From Tachypleus tridentatus (taxonomy: Eukaryota > Arthropoda > Merostomata > Xiphosura > Limulidae): a DNA stretch of 64,000 bases. Each line of letters starts with the position of its first letter. Position 1 is the first letter of the stretch. The notes under the pieces are model-generated. The model made no database searches. It was given only the letters and a program-made list of their open reading frames with translations, and had not been told where the DNA came from. Below are positions 23,935 to 34,300 of this stretch, one piece after another. Where the stretch lies: assembly GCF_004210375.1 (NCBI RefSeq), contig NC_134827.1, positions 105,571,285 through 105,635,284 of the forward strand, read 5' to 3'. The translations under genes were made by a program, and so were the position numbers.

Positions 23935-24665
23935 GCCGAAAAGTTTTTATTACCTAGTCCTCGCTATCAAATTGTTTTACTTCGTTTGACTGGGCAAGAC
24001 TAAGTGGTCAAGGTCACTCTGAGTGTCGAGGGTTACAATCCCCCACCAAACATGCTCACCCTTTCAGCCGTGGGAATGTCATATTATGACGGTCAATCCC
24101 ACTATTCGTTGGTAAAAAAGAGTAGCACAAGGGCTGGCGGCGGGTGGTGATGACTAGCTGCTGTCCCTCCAGTTCGTATTTCACAGCTAAGTTAGAGGCG
24201 GTTTGCGCAAATAGCGCTCATGTAACTTAGCGAGAAACTCGAGCCAAACTGTGTGTTTTTAGAGCAAAGCCACGTCGGGCTATAAACTGTGACCATAGTA
24301 GGAAATGAGACTCTCGGATTTCAGTGTTGTAAGTTAATGAACTCCCTGCTGTCCTACACGGACACCCGGAAAGCAGCGAGCACGTGTTATTCATAACTTT
24401 CTTACACAAAAGATGAAGATTATTTTAAATTATTTTTGATGAATCTTTGATGAGGTCAAATGTTGTGCACCTTGTTACACATCGTCCTGTCAATGTCGTT
24501 GGTTTCTTTGGCCGATTCTGTTCCCTATGTTGTAAATAATTGTCTTTGTTTGTTTCAAAAGTAAACACAAAGCTACAAAATGAGCCGTTTGTGCTCTGCC
24601 CATCACGGGTATCGAAACTCGGTTTTTAGCGGCGTGAGTCCGCAGATATGCTGCTATGCCACTGG
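23935..24665. repeat. Dispersed duplication, copy 2 (~0.7 kb)
   Basis: Begins gccgaaaagtttttattacc and parallels copy 1 at 18568-19290. It has the same divergent forward A-like SINE (about 23988-24238) and the same reverse C element (about 24250-24370), then gttgtgcaccttgttacaca. It ends with a more complete reverse B element (24546-24665), which is truncated in copy 1. The two copies lie on either side of the 67-bp array. Confidence 0.85.
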
Positions 24666-24973
24666 CCCAATCAGTGAAAGAAAGACAAACAGACACAATG
24701 AATGAAAGAAAAGTAATCAGATGCTGACCAAATGGAATTAATAATGTGGAGAATCATTTACCCTTTGACCCTACAGCAGTGTCCGATTCATCTTACCACC
24801 TCCTACTTTCTACATCTTTGGGATTGACTACAGTAAATGTAACAATGAAAGCAAATTCTGTGAAGTATAAATATGATACATCCTTATATATCCTACCACG
24901 TCCTATTATCTATCCTTCACTTGAAAGATCTTCAATAGTTCGTGCATAGACTTGTGAGATGTACAATAACACG
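24666..24973. other. Intergenic DNA, nothing recognised
   Basis: A short duplication of tatatcctaccac/ttaccacctcctac type is visible; no gene. Confidence 0.45.
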
Positions 24974-25235
24974 ATTGTTTGTTTCTTTGTTTTCGAATTT
25001 AGCACAAAGCTACTCGAGGGCTATCTACGCTAGCCGTCCCTAATTTAGCGGTGTAAGACTAGAGGGAAGGCAGCTAGTCATCACCACCCACCGCCAACTC
25101 TTGGGCTACTCTTTTACCAACGAAAAGTGGGATTGACCGTCACGTTATAACGCCCCCACGGCTGAAAGGGCGAGCATGTTTTGGCGCGACGGGGATGCGA
25201 ACCGGCGAACCTCAGATTATGAGTCTTACACGATT
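24974..25235 (-). mobile_element. SINE family A
   Basis: Reverse copy from gtttgtttctttgttttcga through ggcagctagtcatcaccacc to gggatgcgaaccggcgaacc. The last part of the tRNA-like head is replaced by unrelated sequence, so it is slightly 5'-truncated. Confidence 0.9.
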
Positions 25236-25357
25236 ACACGAACATGAACACAGATTTACATCAAAACACATTGTTATTTAGACACTAAAAGCAAAACACT
25301 ATGTGAGTTCGATTGTGAGTATTTAATCTTAATCTTACCAAGTTTAATTAACCTCAG

Positions 25358-25680
25358 TATATGTGTGTGTTTAACACAGACTCACTAGATTTGTGTTTAA
25401 TTTAAACCCATTAGGTTTGTATTTAACGTAAGTCCACCGGATTCGCATTTAAAGTAAACCCTCTAGGCCTGCATTAACTTAAATCCAGTAGGTTCGTATT
25501 TGAAAGCACTAAGTGTATTTTTAACTTCAACTCACCAAGTGTGTGCATAACATAAACCTACTATGTGTGATTTAATTTAAACCTAGTGAACGAATCCCTA
25601 ACATAAATGTACAACGTGTATATTTAAATCTATCAGGTGTTGTTGCTTTTTAACTTAAACCCACTACACGAAAACAATTC
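25358..25680. repeat. Old, diverged tandem repeat (~28-bp units)
   Basis: Successive units of the form tttaa-taaaccca-taggt-tgta/cat (for example atttaaacccattaggtttg, then tccaccggattcgcatttaa). Relics may continue near 26020-26100. Strongly diverged. Confidence 0.6.
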
Positions 25681-25761
25681 GATCAGACGATTTCTGATCG
25701 CTCAGTGGACTGATACCCGACAAAAGTAAGACTGCCGAAAGTACTTTAATTTAGAGAAACA

Positions 25762-25962
25762 GTCCGCATGTAATCAGTGATGACGAGAAAACCCACTTAT
25801 AGAGAAAAACGTATTTGTAAAAACGGCTGGTTTGGGTTGAGAAATTTTTTTTTTGTGGGCCTAACGATGACCGAAGAAGATCGAAACGTCATTCGCTTCT
25901 CTACATAAAAATTTTCTCAGCCCAAACCAGCCGTTTTTACATATATTTTAGTCCGCGTGTAA
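25762..25962. mobile_element. ~175-bp hairpin insertion of unknown class with 13-bp target duplication
   Basis: Long inverted arms lie at about 25816-25849 (gtaaaaacggctggtttggg, ttgagaaatttt) and 25907-25941 (its near-perfect complement). The ~57-bp loop contains gatgaccgaagaagatcgaa. The segment is bounded by agtccgcatgtaa (25761-25773) and agtccgcgtgtaa (25950-25962), a one-mismatch 13-bp direct repeat. The loop motif recalls sequences near the ends of Penelope-like retroelements, but that is only an impression. Confidence 0.6.
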
Positions 25963-26570
25963 CCCAACATATTAATTCATCTACGTCATGTCTTTAAAAA
26001 TAAAATAAAACACATGTGATGTATTTTTATCTTAAACCTAGCAAGCGTTCATTTAAATTAAAACCATCGAAAAAAATGTTTAACCTATCTCACTATATGC
26101 GTGCTTTATAGTTTCACACAAACAGTAAACTGAAACCTAAACTAATTCTTTCTTCACGATAATTCGTTGTATAAATCAAAATGTACGAAATTTATAAGTG
26201 AAAGCATATTAAAAACTATTAATATTTAATTATATTAATCTTAGTTTCCTTTGTTTTTACCAGAAAATTAAAAATTTATGTCATTTTAAAGTGGATGTCC
26301 TCGTATAGAAATCGAGACAAAACTAGTTATTTTTTGTGTGCGTGCATGTGAAACAATTCGAAAATATTAGATGAAATTCCAGTTACCCAAGGTTTTATTC
26401 TAAACAGTTCCGACTCTCATTGCAACTAGGGTGTGCTAGCAGCTTTTAGTCTTGGCGAATGAAAACTACAACTAATCCTATTGGTGGAATTTGACATTGT
26501 GTTATTTTTGGAAAACGAAACGTGTTTGCTTGTAACTGTGTTCCAAGTACAGCCCTCATTCGTTATGTGG
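25963..26570. other. Intergenic DNA, nothing recognised
   Basis: AT-rich, no supported gene. Confidence 0.5.
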
Positions 26571-27138
26571 TTTGTTTTTTTAATTTCGCGCAAAGCTACA
26601 CGAGAGCTATTTGCGTTAGCCGTCCCTAATTTAGCAGTGTAAGGCTAGAGAAAAGTTTTGTTTGTTTGTTTGTCTTTTGAATTTCGCACAAAGCTACTCG
26701 AGGGCTATCTTTGCTAGCCGTCCCTAATTTAGCAGTGCAAGACTAGAGGGAAGGCAGCTAGTCATCACCACCCACCGACAATTCTTGGGCTACTCTTTTA
26801 CCAACGAATAGTGGGATTGACCGTTACATTATAATGTCCCCACGGCTGAAAGGGCGAGCATGTTTGGCGCGACCGGGATGCGAACCCGCGACCCCCAGAT
26901 TACGAGTCGCACGCCTTAACACGCTTGGCCATGCCGGGCCACCAGAGGAAAGATAGCTGGTCATCACCACCCACCGCCAACTCTTGGGCTACACTTTTAC
27001 CAACGAATAGTAGGATTGACCGTCACACTATAACGCCCCCACGGCTGAAGGGGCGAGCATGTTTGGTGTAATCGGGATTCAAACGCGCGACCGTCGTATT
27101 ATGAGTCGAACACCTTAACCACCTGGCCATGCCAGGCC
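26571..27138 (-). mobile_element. SINE family A interrupted by a younger family A copy
   Basis: The outer reverse copy is split into 26571-26646 (tail part, ending tgtaaggct) and 26953-27138 (gatagctggtcatcaccacc to tggccatgccaggcc). The two parts join to a full-length element once the inner SINE is removed. Confidence 0.92.
26656..26943 (-). mobile_element. SINE family A, inner nested copy
   Basis: Full-length reverse copy from ttttgtttgtttgtttgtct to ggccatgccgggcc. It is flanked by agagaaaag (26647-26655) and agaggaaag (26944-26952), a one-mismatch 9-bp target duplication within the outer SINE's gactagagggaagg segment. Confidence 0.93.
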
Positions 27139-27207
27139 ACTATGCAAGCGAAATCTCTACCAACCTAGAAACAGACAACAACGGGCACGTGTACGTTTAT
27201 TTATGGT

Positions 27208-27325
27208 GTTGTTTCCGTGTTTGCTTTTAGCTTAGCCACACTGAGTCATCTCTGTGTTTACCGCGGGGACTCTAACCCTGGATTTTTGTGTAAAAAGTCC
27301 GCAGACTTACCGTTGACCCACTCAA
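27208..27325 (-). mobile_element. SINE family C, diverged
   Basis: Reverse copy: ttttagcttagccacactga, gtttaccgcggggactctaa, gtccgcagacttaccgttga. Confidence 0.75.
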
Positions 27326-27614
27326 TGGTTCTAACAGGACACTTCTGGTCGAATCGCGCTCGTTTTCTCTAGAAAATACATGTGAGAACCCTAGAAGTAA
27401 ATAGTGGCAGCGAGTCCAATATCGTCACTTTTGGTTACGTGTATTTTTTACCAAGTAGTCAATAAAGTCACGGACCCACAAGCAGTTGGGTCCATAAACA
27501 GTTTAAAAAAATTGTTTAAAATTGAATGACGTCTTCATAGGTGATTTTGGGTTTCCATTATAATAACTAAACACTTCTGTCCAATCTTAGTTACCATCTT
27601 TGTCAACTGTGTTA
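27326..27614. other. Intergenic DNA, nothing recognised
   Basis: No supported feature. Confidence 0.5.
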
Positions 27615-27735
27615 AGCCCCTGAGGGTACCTGTGGTATGTTTGTGGTCTTATAATGCTAAAATCCGAGATCCGGTTTTCCGAGGTGGACACAAAATATGG
27701 TGCAATGTGGTTTGCTTTAACACAAGCGAACAACT
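27615..27735 (+). mobile_element. SINE B/C-type remnant
   Basis: Forward: acctgtggtatgtttgtggt, cttataatgctaaaatccga, then gcaatgtggtttgctttaac. Too diverged to assign firmly to one family. Confidence 0.55.
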
Positions 27736-27969
27736 GAGTTAAAATCAAATCTGTATCTTGATATGCAGTCCTTAATATCTGTTTATATACATATACTTAA
27801 AACATAAGAGTTTTGTACATCTGTAGCGATTGTTTCTCTGTTTTGTATCTTTTATTTGTGATAACGATACTGAGCGCGTGTTCTTCTCGCGAATATTTAT
27901 TTCTGTAATGGTTGTCCCTAATTTTGAGGCGATAGACTACAACAGTTTCCTAAATATGGAATCGCGTGG

Positions 27970-29421
27970 TGACCAGCGTGTTTTATTAACCTCATCAGTT
28001 ATACTGTAATACCAGCGTGTTTTATTAACCTCATCAGTTATACTGTAATACCAGCGTGTTTTATTAACCTCATCAGTTATACTGTAATACCAGCGTGTTT
28101 TATTAACCTCATCAGTTATACTGTAATACCAGCGTGTTTATTAGACTCACCAGTTACACTGTAATACTAGAGTGTGTTTTTAGACTCACCAGTTATACTG
28201 CAATACCAGCGTGTTTTATTAGCCTCACCGGTTATACAGTAATACCAGCGTGTTTTATTAGCCTCACCAGTTACACTGTAACATCAACATTATTTGTTAA
28301 TCTCACCAGTTACACTGAACACCAACATTATTTGTTAATCTCACCAGTTACACTGTAACACCAACATAATTTGTTAATCTCACCAGTTACACTGAACACC
28401 AACATCATTTGTTAATTTCACCAGTTACACTGTAACACCAACAGTATTTGTTAATCTCACCAGTTACACTGAACACCAACATTATTTGTTAATCTCACCA
28501 GTTACACTGAGCACCAACATTATTTGTTAATTTCACCAGTTACACTGTAACACCAAGATAATTTGTTAATCTCACCAGTTACACTGAACACCAACATAAT
28601 TTGTTAATCTCACCAGTTACACTGTAACACCAACATAATTTGTTAATCTCACCAGTTACACTGAACACCAACATCATTTGTTAATTTCACCAGTTACACT
28701 GTAACACCAACAGTATTTGTTAATCTCACCAGTTACACTGAACACCAACATTATTTGTTAATTTCACCAGTTACACTGTAACACCAAGATAATTTGTTAA
28801 TCTCACCAGTTACACTGAACACCAACATAATTTGTTAATCTCACCAGTTACACTGAACACCAACATCATTTGTTAATCTCACCAGTTACACTGTAACACC
28901 AACAGTATTTGTTAATCTCACCAGTTACACTGTAACACCAACATTATTTGTTAATTTCACCAGTTACACTGTAACACCAAGATAATTTGTTAATCTCACC
29001 AGTTACACTGAACAGCAACATAATTTGTTAATTTCACCAGTTACACTGCAACACCAACATTATTTGTTAATCTCACCAGTTACACTGAACACCAACATCA
29101 TTTGTTAATCTCACCAGTTACACTGAACACCAACATTATTTGTTAATCTCACCAGCTACACTGAACACCAACATAATTTGTTAATCTCACCAGTTACACT
29201 GTAACACCAACATTATTTGTTACTCTCACCAGTTACAGTGTAACACCAACATTATTTGTTATTCTCACCAGTTACACTGTAACACCAACATTATTTGTTA
29301 CTCTCACCAGTTACACTGTAACACCAACATTATTTGTTACTCTCTCCAGTTACACTGTAACACCAACATTATTTGTTACTCTCACCAGTTACACTGTAAC
29401 ACCAACATAATTTGTTAACTC
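27970..29421. repeat. Minisatellite, 37/39-bp monomers, about 38 copies
   Basis: The left part has four near-identical 39-bp units (aataccagcgtgttttatta, acctcatcagttatactgt). It then drifts into aacaccaacattatttgtta, atctcaccagttacactg with or without a terminal ta, giving 39- or 37-bp units. Blocks of variants recur about 270 bp apart (for example ccaacagtatttg near 28438 and 28708). The open frame at its left end is an artefact of 39 being divisible by three. Confidence 0.97.
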
Positions 29422-30136
29422 AATGTGCAGCTTTCAGAGAATAATATTTGCTTCACAAACATTACTAACAAAATATTTCTTAACTAGTTTTTTTATTTTA
29501 ATACAAATGTACTATATTATAAAAAGTCAGAAGTCTCTTTTCATAGGCCAAATAACGGATCTTGCCTACTCTACGTCTGGTGGCCAACTTTGATATGATA
29601 TATCCAGGATATAACACTTTATAGTTTGAAACTTCGAGTTTACCGACATCATTGAACTGAAATAAATATGACACTTTTATTCTAAAACCAAGGACCAGTT
29701 GCCTCTTATGTTAAAGAGTAGATAATCTTATCTACTTATTAATTGTGTTTGCTCAGTTCAAACAGTTGACGAATCTCTAACGCACAGGACACTTCACTTA
29801 ATGAGGATTTTGAGCGAGATCGCTACAAAGTGTTCATGAGGCACGTGAACTGAAGTACACACGTACGTCATCATTAAATTACGAAATGGAAACAAGTGTT
29901 TGCTTCGTGGGAATTGGTGCTATAAATATTAAAAACCTACACGGGCATGAGTGGCCAATTCCGGGCAGAGCGTACAAGATCTTACACAGCTGTTCAGGTT
30001 TGCTACGTAATTCAGAAGTGTCAGTTTAGTTTGTGTACTTGTTGAGTGACGCAGAGGTGTCAACATTTGGTTGATACAAGAGACGCTCCAAAGTTTCAAC
30101 ATGCAGTACCGCTTGTAGCTTTCTGCTTTCGAGAGT
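29422..30136. other. Upstream region of the GPCR gene
   Basis: About 0.7 kb of unique sequence between the array and the GPCR start. It must hold the promoter and 5' UTR unless an upstream non-coding exon lies further away. Core-promoter candidates are a TATA-like tataaata at 29921 and an arthropod Inr-like tcagtt at 30021; neither pair is ideally spaced. Confidence 0.45.
29921..29928 (+). promoter_or_regulatory. TATA-like element upstream of the GPCR
   Basis: tataaata lies 216 bp upstream of the ATG. No initiator consensus is seen at the expected ~30-bp distance, so support is weak. Confidence 0.2.
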
Positions 30137-31207
30137 ATGGAAGTTAATTTCTCACTAGACAATTGCACCAACACCTCAGCTGCGACTGACTCTACGGAAT
30201 TTATTGTTTCTTTGTGCGGCGCTGTTTTCTCGATCTTCGGAGTGATTGCTAACGTCCTCTGCGTCGTTGTCCTGTCTCAGCCAAGAGTCCGCAGAGCGCC
30301 AGTCCACCTCTGCCTCCTCGTGCTGACTCTCTTTGACACCCTGGTTCTCATCTTATCGCTTCTCCTTTTCTGTTTGCCCAAACTTTCTACCATAACTGCT
30401 CTTTTCCATCGGTACCAGTGGGAAGTCTTCCCGCTTTTGGCTCCTGTGTTATACCCACTAGCTCTCTTCGCACAGACGGGATCTGCTTGGACGACGGTAG
30501 CAGTCACTATAGAAAGATACGTGGCTATATGTTTTCCTTTCAAGGCTCGAACCTGCACGAGAGCCACTGTCCGGAGATGGTTGGCGGCTGTTTCCGTTTT
30601 CTCTTTTGGCTATAACGTTCCACGTTTCTGGGAGCTCGAGCGTCGGTTGACCCTTGACTGTTCGACAAACACAACTATTTACGTCGTCGTAACTACAAAC
30701 TTCGGACTTAACGAAACATATTACCAAGTGTACTACGTCGGACTCTACTCCATTGTAATGTACGTTCTCCCTTTCTCTTTGTTGTTCGTTTTAAATGGAC
30801 TTATTTGGAGAACAGTAAAAAGAGCAAAGTCCACAAGAAGAAATACCATTTTTGGAGGCGACAAAGAGAAGAAACTGGCAGTGATGCTGCTTTGCGTTGT
30901 CACTGTTTTTTTCTGGTGCAACGTCTTAGCTTTCCTTATTAATCTCCTGGAACACGTCAACTATGACATTTCTAGTTTAATCCCTGTTTCCAACATGCTC
31001 GTAACCCTCAATTCAGCCGTCAACTTCAGTATCTACGTTATTTTTAACAAAGTTTTCCGGAAACGGTTTTGCGTCATATTTTTAAAGTGTCTAAATCCCA
31101 GTTCCCGTTCAATAACGATTAACAAAAAGCCAATGGAATTTCGTTTTTCCCATAAGTACAGCATAAAACTTGGGTCTTTGTACAGCACAAAAACTGATGT
31201 ACTCTGA
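30137..31207 (+). CDS. Class A (rhodopsin-like) GPCR, FMRFamide-receptor-like
   Basis: Intact 356-residue receptor in one exon. It begins at an ATG in good context (A at -3, G at +4), with an in-frame TAG seven codons upstream (30116-30118). The short N terminus has sequons N4, N9 and N12. Seven hydrophobic segments are visible: TM1 ~23-47 with N39, TM2 ~55-80 with D67, TM3 ~104-128 ending in E126-R127-Y128, TM4 ~147-163 with W148, TM5 ~203-225 with P212, TM6 ~247-270 and TM7 ~283-303. TM6 has FFWCN (258-262) instead of CWxP, and TM7 ends NSAVNFSIY (292-300), an NPxxY variant with Phe for Pro. These features, plus YPLALFAQTGS before ERY, fit the FMRFamide/myosuppressin-receptor-like group. 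The usual TM3 cysteine is absent although C175 sits in loop 2. Role: G-protein signalling to a neuropeptide; the ligand is not deducible. Confidence 0.93.
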   Translation: MEVNFSLDNCTNTSAATDSTEFIVSLCGAVFSIFGVIANVLCVVVLSQPRVRRAPVHLCLLVLTLFDTLVLILSLLLFCLPKLSTITALFHRYQWEVFPLLAPVLYPLALFAQTGSAWTTVAVTIERYVAICFPFKARTCTRATVRRWLAAVSVFSFGYNVPRFWELERRLTLDCSTNTTIYVVVTTNFGLNETYYQVYYVGLYSIVMYVLPFSLLFVLNGLIWRTVKRAKSTRRNTIFGGDKEKKLAVMLLCVVTVFFWCNVLAFLINLLEHVNYDISSLIPVSNMLVTLNSAVNFSIYVIFNKVFRKRFCVIFLKCLNPSSRSITINKKPMEFRFSHKYSIKLGSLYSTKTDVL

Positions 31208-31309
31208 TCTGTTATAAATTAATTTTTGAACACGATGTTGCTAATCTATGGACATATAACACGTTTCTTAAGAAATTCTGACGTCTGTGAACCATGAAAT
31301 TATTAGCTC

Positions 31310-34300
31310 GTTTCTCGTTTGTTAAACATTAAAGTAATGTTTCAATGGTGATATTAGTGAAATATGTTAATTAAAACTATAAATTTATTATCCAACATCT
31401 CGTTTCTTAAACATTATAGTAATGTTTCAATGGTGACATTAGTGTAATAAATTAATTAAAACTACAAATTTATGATCCAACTTCTCGTTTGTTAAACATT
31501 AGAGTAATGTTTCAATGGTAACATTAGTGTAATAAATTAATTAAAACTACAAATTTATGATCCAACTTCTCGTTTGTTAAACATTAAAGTAATGTTTCAA
31601 TGGTGACATTAGTGTAATATGTTAATTAATAGTATAAATTTATTATCCAACATCTCGTTTGTTAAACATTATAGTAATGTTTCAATGGTGACATTAGTGT
31701 AATAAATTAATTAAAACTACAAATTAATGATCCAACTTCTCGTTTCTTAAACATTAAAGAAATGTTTCAATGGTGACATTAGTGTAATATGTTAATTTCA
31801 ACTTTAAATTTATAATCAAACTTCTTATTTCTTAAACATTATAGTAATGTTTGATTGGTGCCATTAATGTAATATGTTAATAAAAATTATAAAATTATTA
31901 TTGAACTTTTCTTTTATTATACATTATGGTAATGTTTTAATGGTGACACTAGTCTAATATGATAATTAAGCGATAAATTGCTTATCCAACTTCTCGTTTG
32001 TTAAACATTAAAGTAATATTTCATGGATGACATTAGTGCAATATGTTAATTACAATTATCAACTTATTATCCAACTTCTCTTTTGTTAAAGATTATAGTA
32101 ATGTTTCAAGGGTGACATTAGAGTAAAAAGTTAATTGAAAATATAAATAAATTTTCAAACTTCTCGTTTCTTAAACATTATATTAATGTTTGAATTTTGA
32201 CACTAGTGTAATGTGTTAATAAAAACTATGAATTTATTATCAGACTTGTGGTTTCTAAAACATTATAATAATGTTTGAATGGTGACATTAGTGTAATATG
32301 ATAATTAAACGATAAATTTGTTATCCAACTTCTCTTTTGTTAAAGATTATAGTAATGTTTCTAGGGTGACGTTAAAATAATAGGATAATTCAAAATATAA
32401 ATTTATTATCAAAGTTGTTGTTTCTTAAACATTATAGTAATGTTTGAATGGTGACATTAGTGTAATATGGCAATTAATCGATAAATTTGTTATCCAACTT
32501 CTCGTTTGTTAAACATTTATACTGATGTTTCAATGGTAACCTTAGTGTGAAAGTAATTTAAAACTATAATTATATTTTCCAACTTCTCGTTTGTTAAACA
32601 TGATAGTAATGTTTTAATGGTGACATTAGTGTAAGATGTTAACTGAAAATATAAATTTATTATCAAACTTCTCGTATATTAAACATTATAGTAATGTTTC
32701 AATGGTGACATTAGTGTAAGATGTTAATTAAAGTTATAAATTTATTGTCTAACTTCTCGTTTGTTAAAATTTATAGTAATGTTTGAGTGGTGACATTAGT
32801 GTAATATGTTAATTTCAACTTTAAATTTATAATCAAACTTGTTGTTTCTTAAACATTATAGTAATGTTTGATTGGTGCCATTAGTGTAATATGTTAATTA
32901 AAATTATAAAATTATTATTGAACTTTTCTTTTGTTATACACTCTAGTAATATTTCAAAGGTGACATTAGTGAAATATGTTAATTAAAACTATAAATTGCT
33001 TATCGAACTTCTAGTTTGTTAAACATTATAGTAATGTTTCAATGGTGAAACTAGTGTAATATGTAAATTAAAACTATAAATTTATTATCCATCCTGTTGT
33101 TTATTAAACATTATAGTATTATTTCAATGATGACATTAGTGGAATATGTTAATTACAATTATAAACTTATTATCCAACTTCTCTTTTGTTAAAGATTATA
33201 GTAATGTTTCAAGGGTGACATTAGAGTAATAAGTTAATTGAAAATATAAATTTATTATCCAACTTCTCGTTTGTTAAAGATTATAGTAATGTTTCAAGGG
33301 TGACATTAGAGTAACAGGTTAATTGAAAATATAAACTTATTTTCAAACTTCTCGTTTCTTAAACATTATATTAATGTTTGAATTTTGACACTAGTGTAAT
33401 GTGTTAATAAAAACTATGAATTTATTATCAGACTTGTGGTTTCTAAAACATTATAATAATGTTTGAATGGTGACATTAGTGTAATATGTTAGTTATAACT
33501 ATAAATTTATTATCAAACTTGTCGTTTCTTAATGATTATAGTGATGTTTCAATGGTGATATTAGTGAAATATGTTAATTAAAACTATAAATTTATTATCC
33601 AACTTCTCTTTTGTTAAAGATTATAGTAATGTTTCAATTGTGACATTAGTGTTATAGGTTAATTAAAAATATAAATTTATTATCCATGTTCTCGTTTGTT
33701 AAACATTATAGTACTGTTTCAATGGTGACATTAGTATAATGTGTTAATTAAAACTACAAATTTAATATCAAACTTGTCGTTTCTTAAACATTATAGTAAT
33801 GATTGAATGGTGACATTAGTGTAATGTGTTAATTAAAATTATAAATTTATTATCTATCATCTCGTTTGTTAAACATTATAGTAATGTGTGAATGGTAACA
33901 TTAGTGTAATATGTTAGTTATAACTATAAATTTATTATCAAACTTGTTGTATCTTAAACATTATAGTAATGTTTGAATGGTGACATTAGTGTAATATGAT
34001 AATTAAACGATAAATTTGTTGTCCAATTTCTCGTTTTTTAAGCATTATAGTAATGTTTTAATGGTGACATTAGTGTAATATTTTAGTTATAACTATAAAT
34101 TTATTATCAAACTTGTCGTTTCTTAAACATTTTACTAATGTTCAATGGTGACCTTATTGTGGAGGTTAGTTAAAACTTTAAATATATCATCCATCATCTC
34201 GTTTGTTAAGCATTATAGTAATGTTTTAATGGTGACATTAGTGTAATATGTTAATTTAAACTATAAATTTATTATAAAACTTGTCGTTTTTTAAACATTA

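Noticed and set aside
25816-25941. Hammerhead ribozyme, given the gatga...gaaac text in the hairpin loop
   Set aside because: The CUGANGA core and a proper stem II cannot be formed on either strand; only parts of the motif are present.
28134-28358. Open frame with repeated threonine/tyrosine-rich peptides
   Set aside because: It lies wholly in the 39-bp minisatellite, whose period is divisible by three; the frame breaks once 37-bp units appear.
30277-30960. Several open frames overlapping the GPCR on other frames or strands
   Set aside because: They are shadows of the receptor coding sequence, without motifs of their own.
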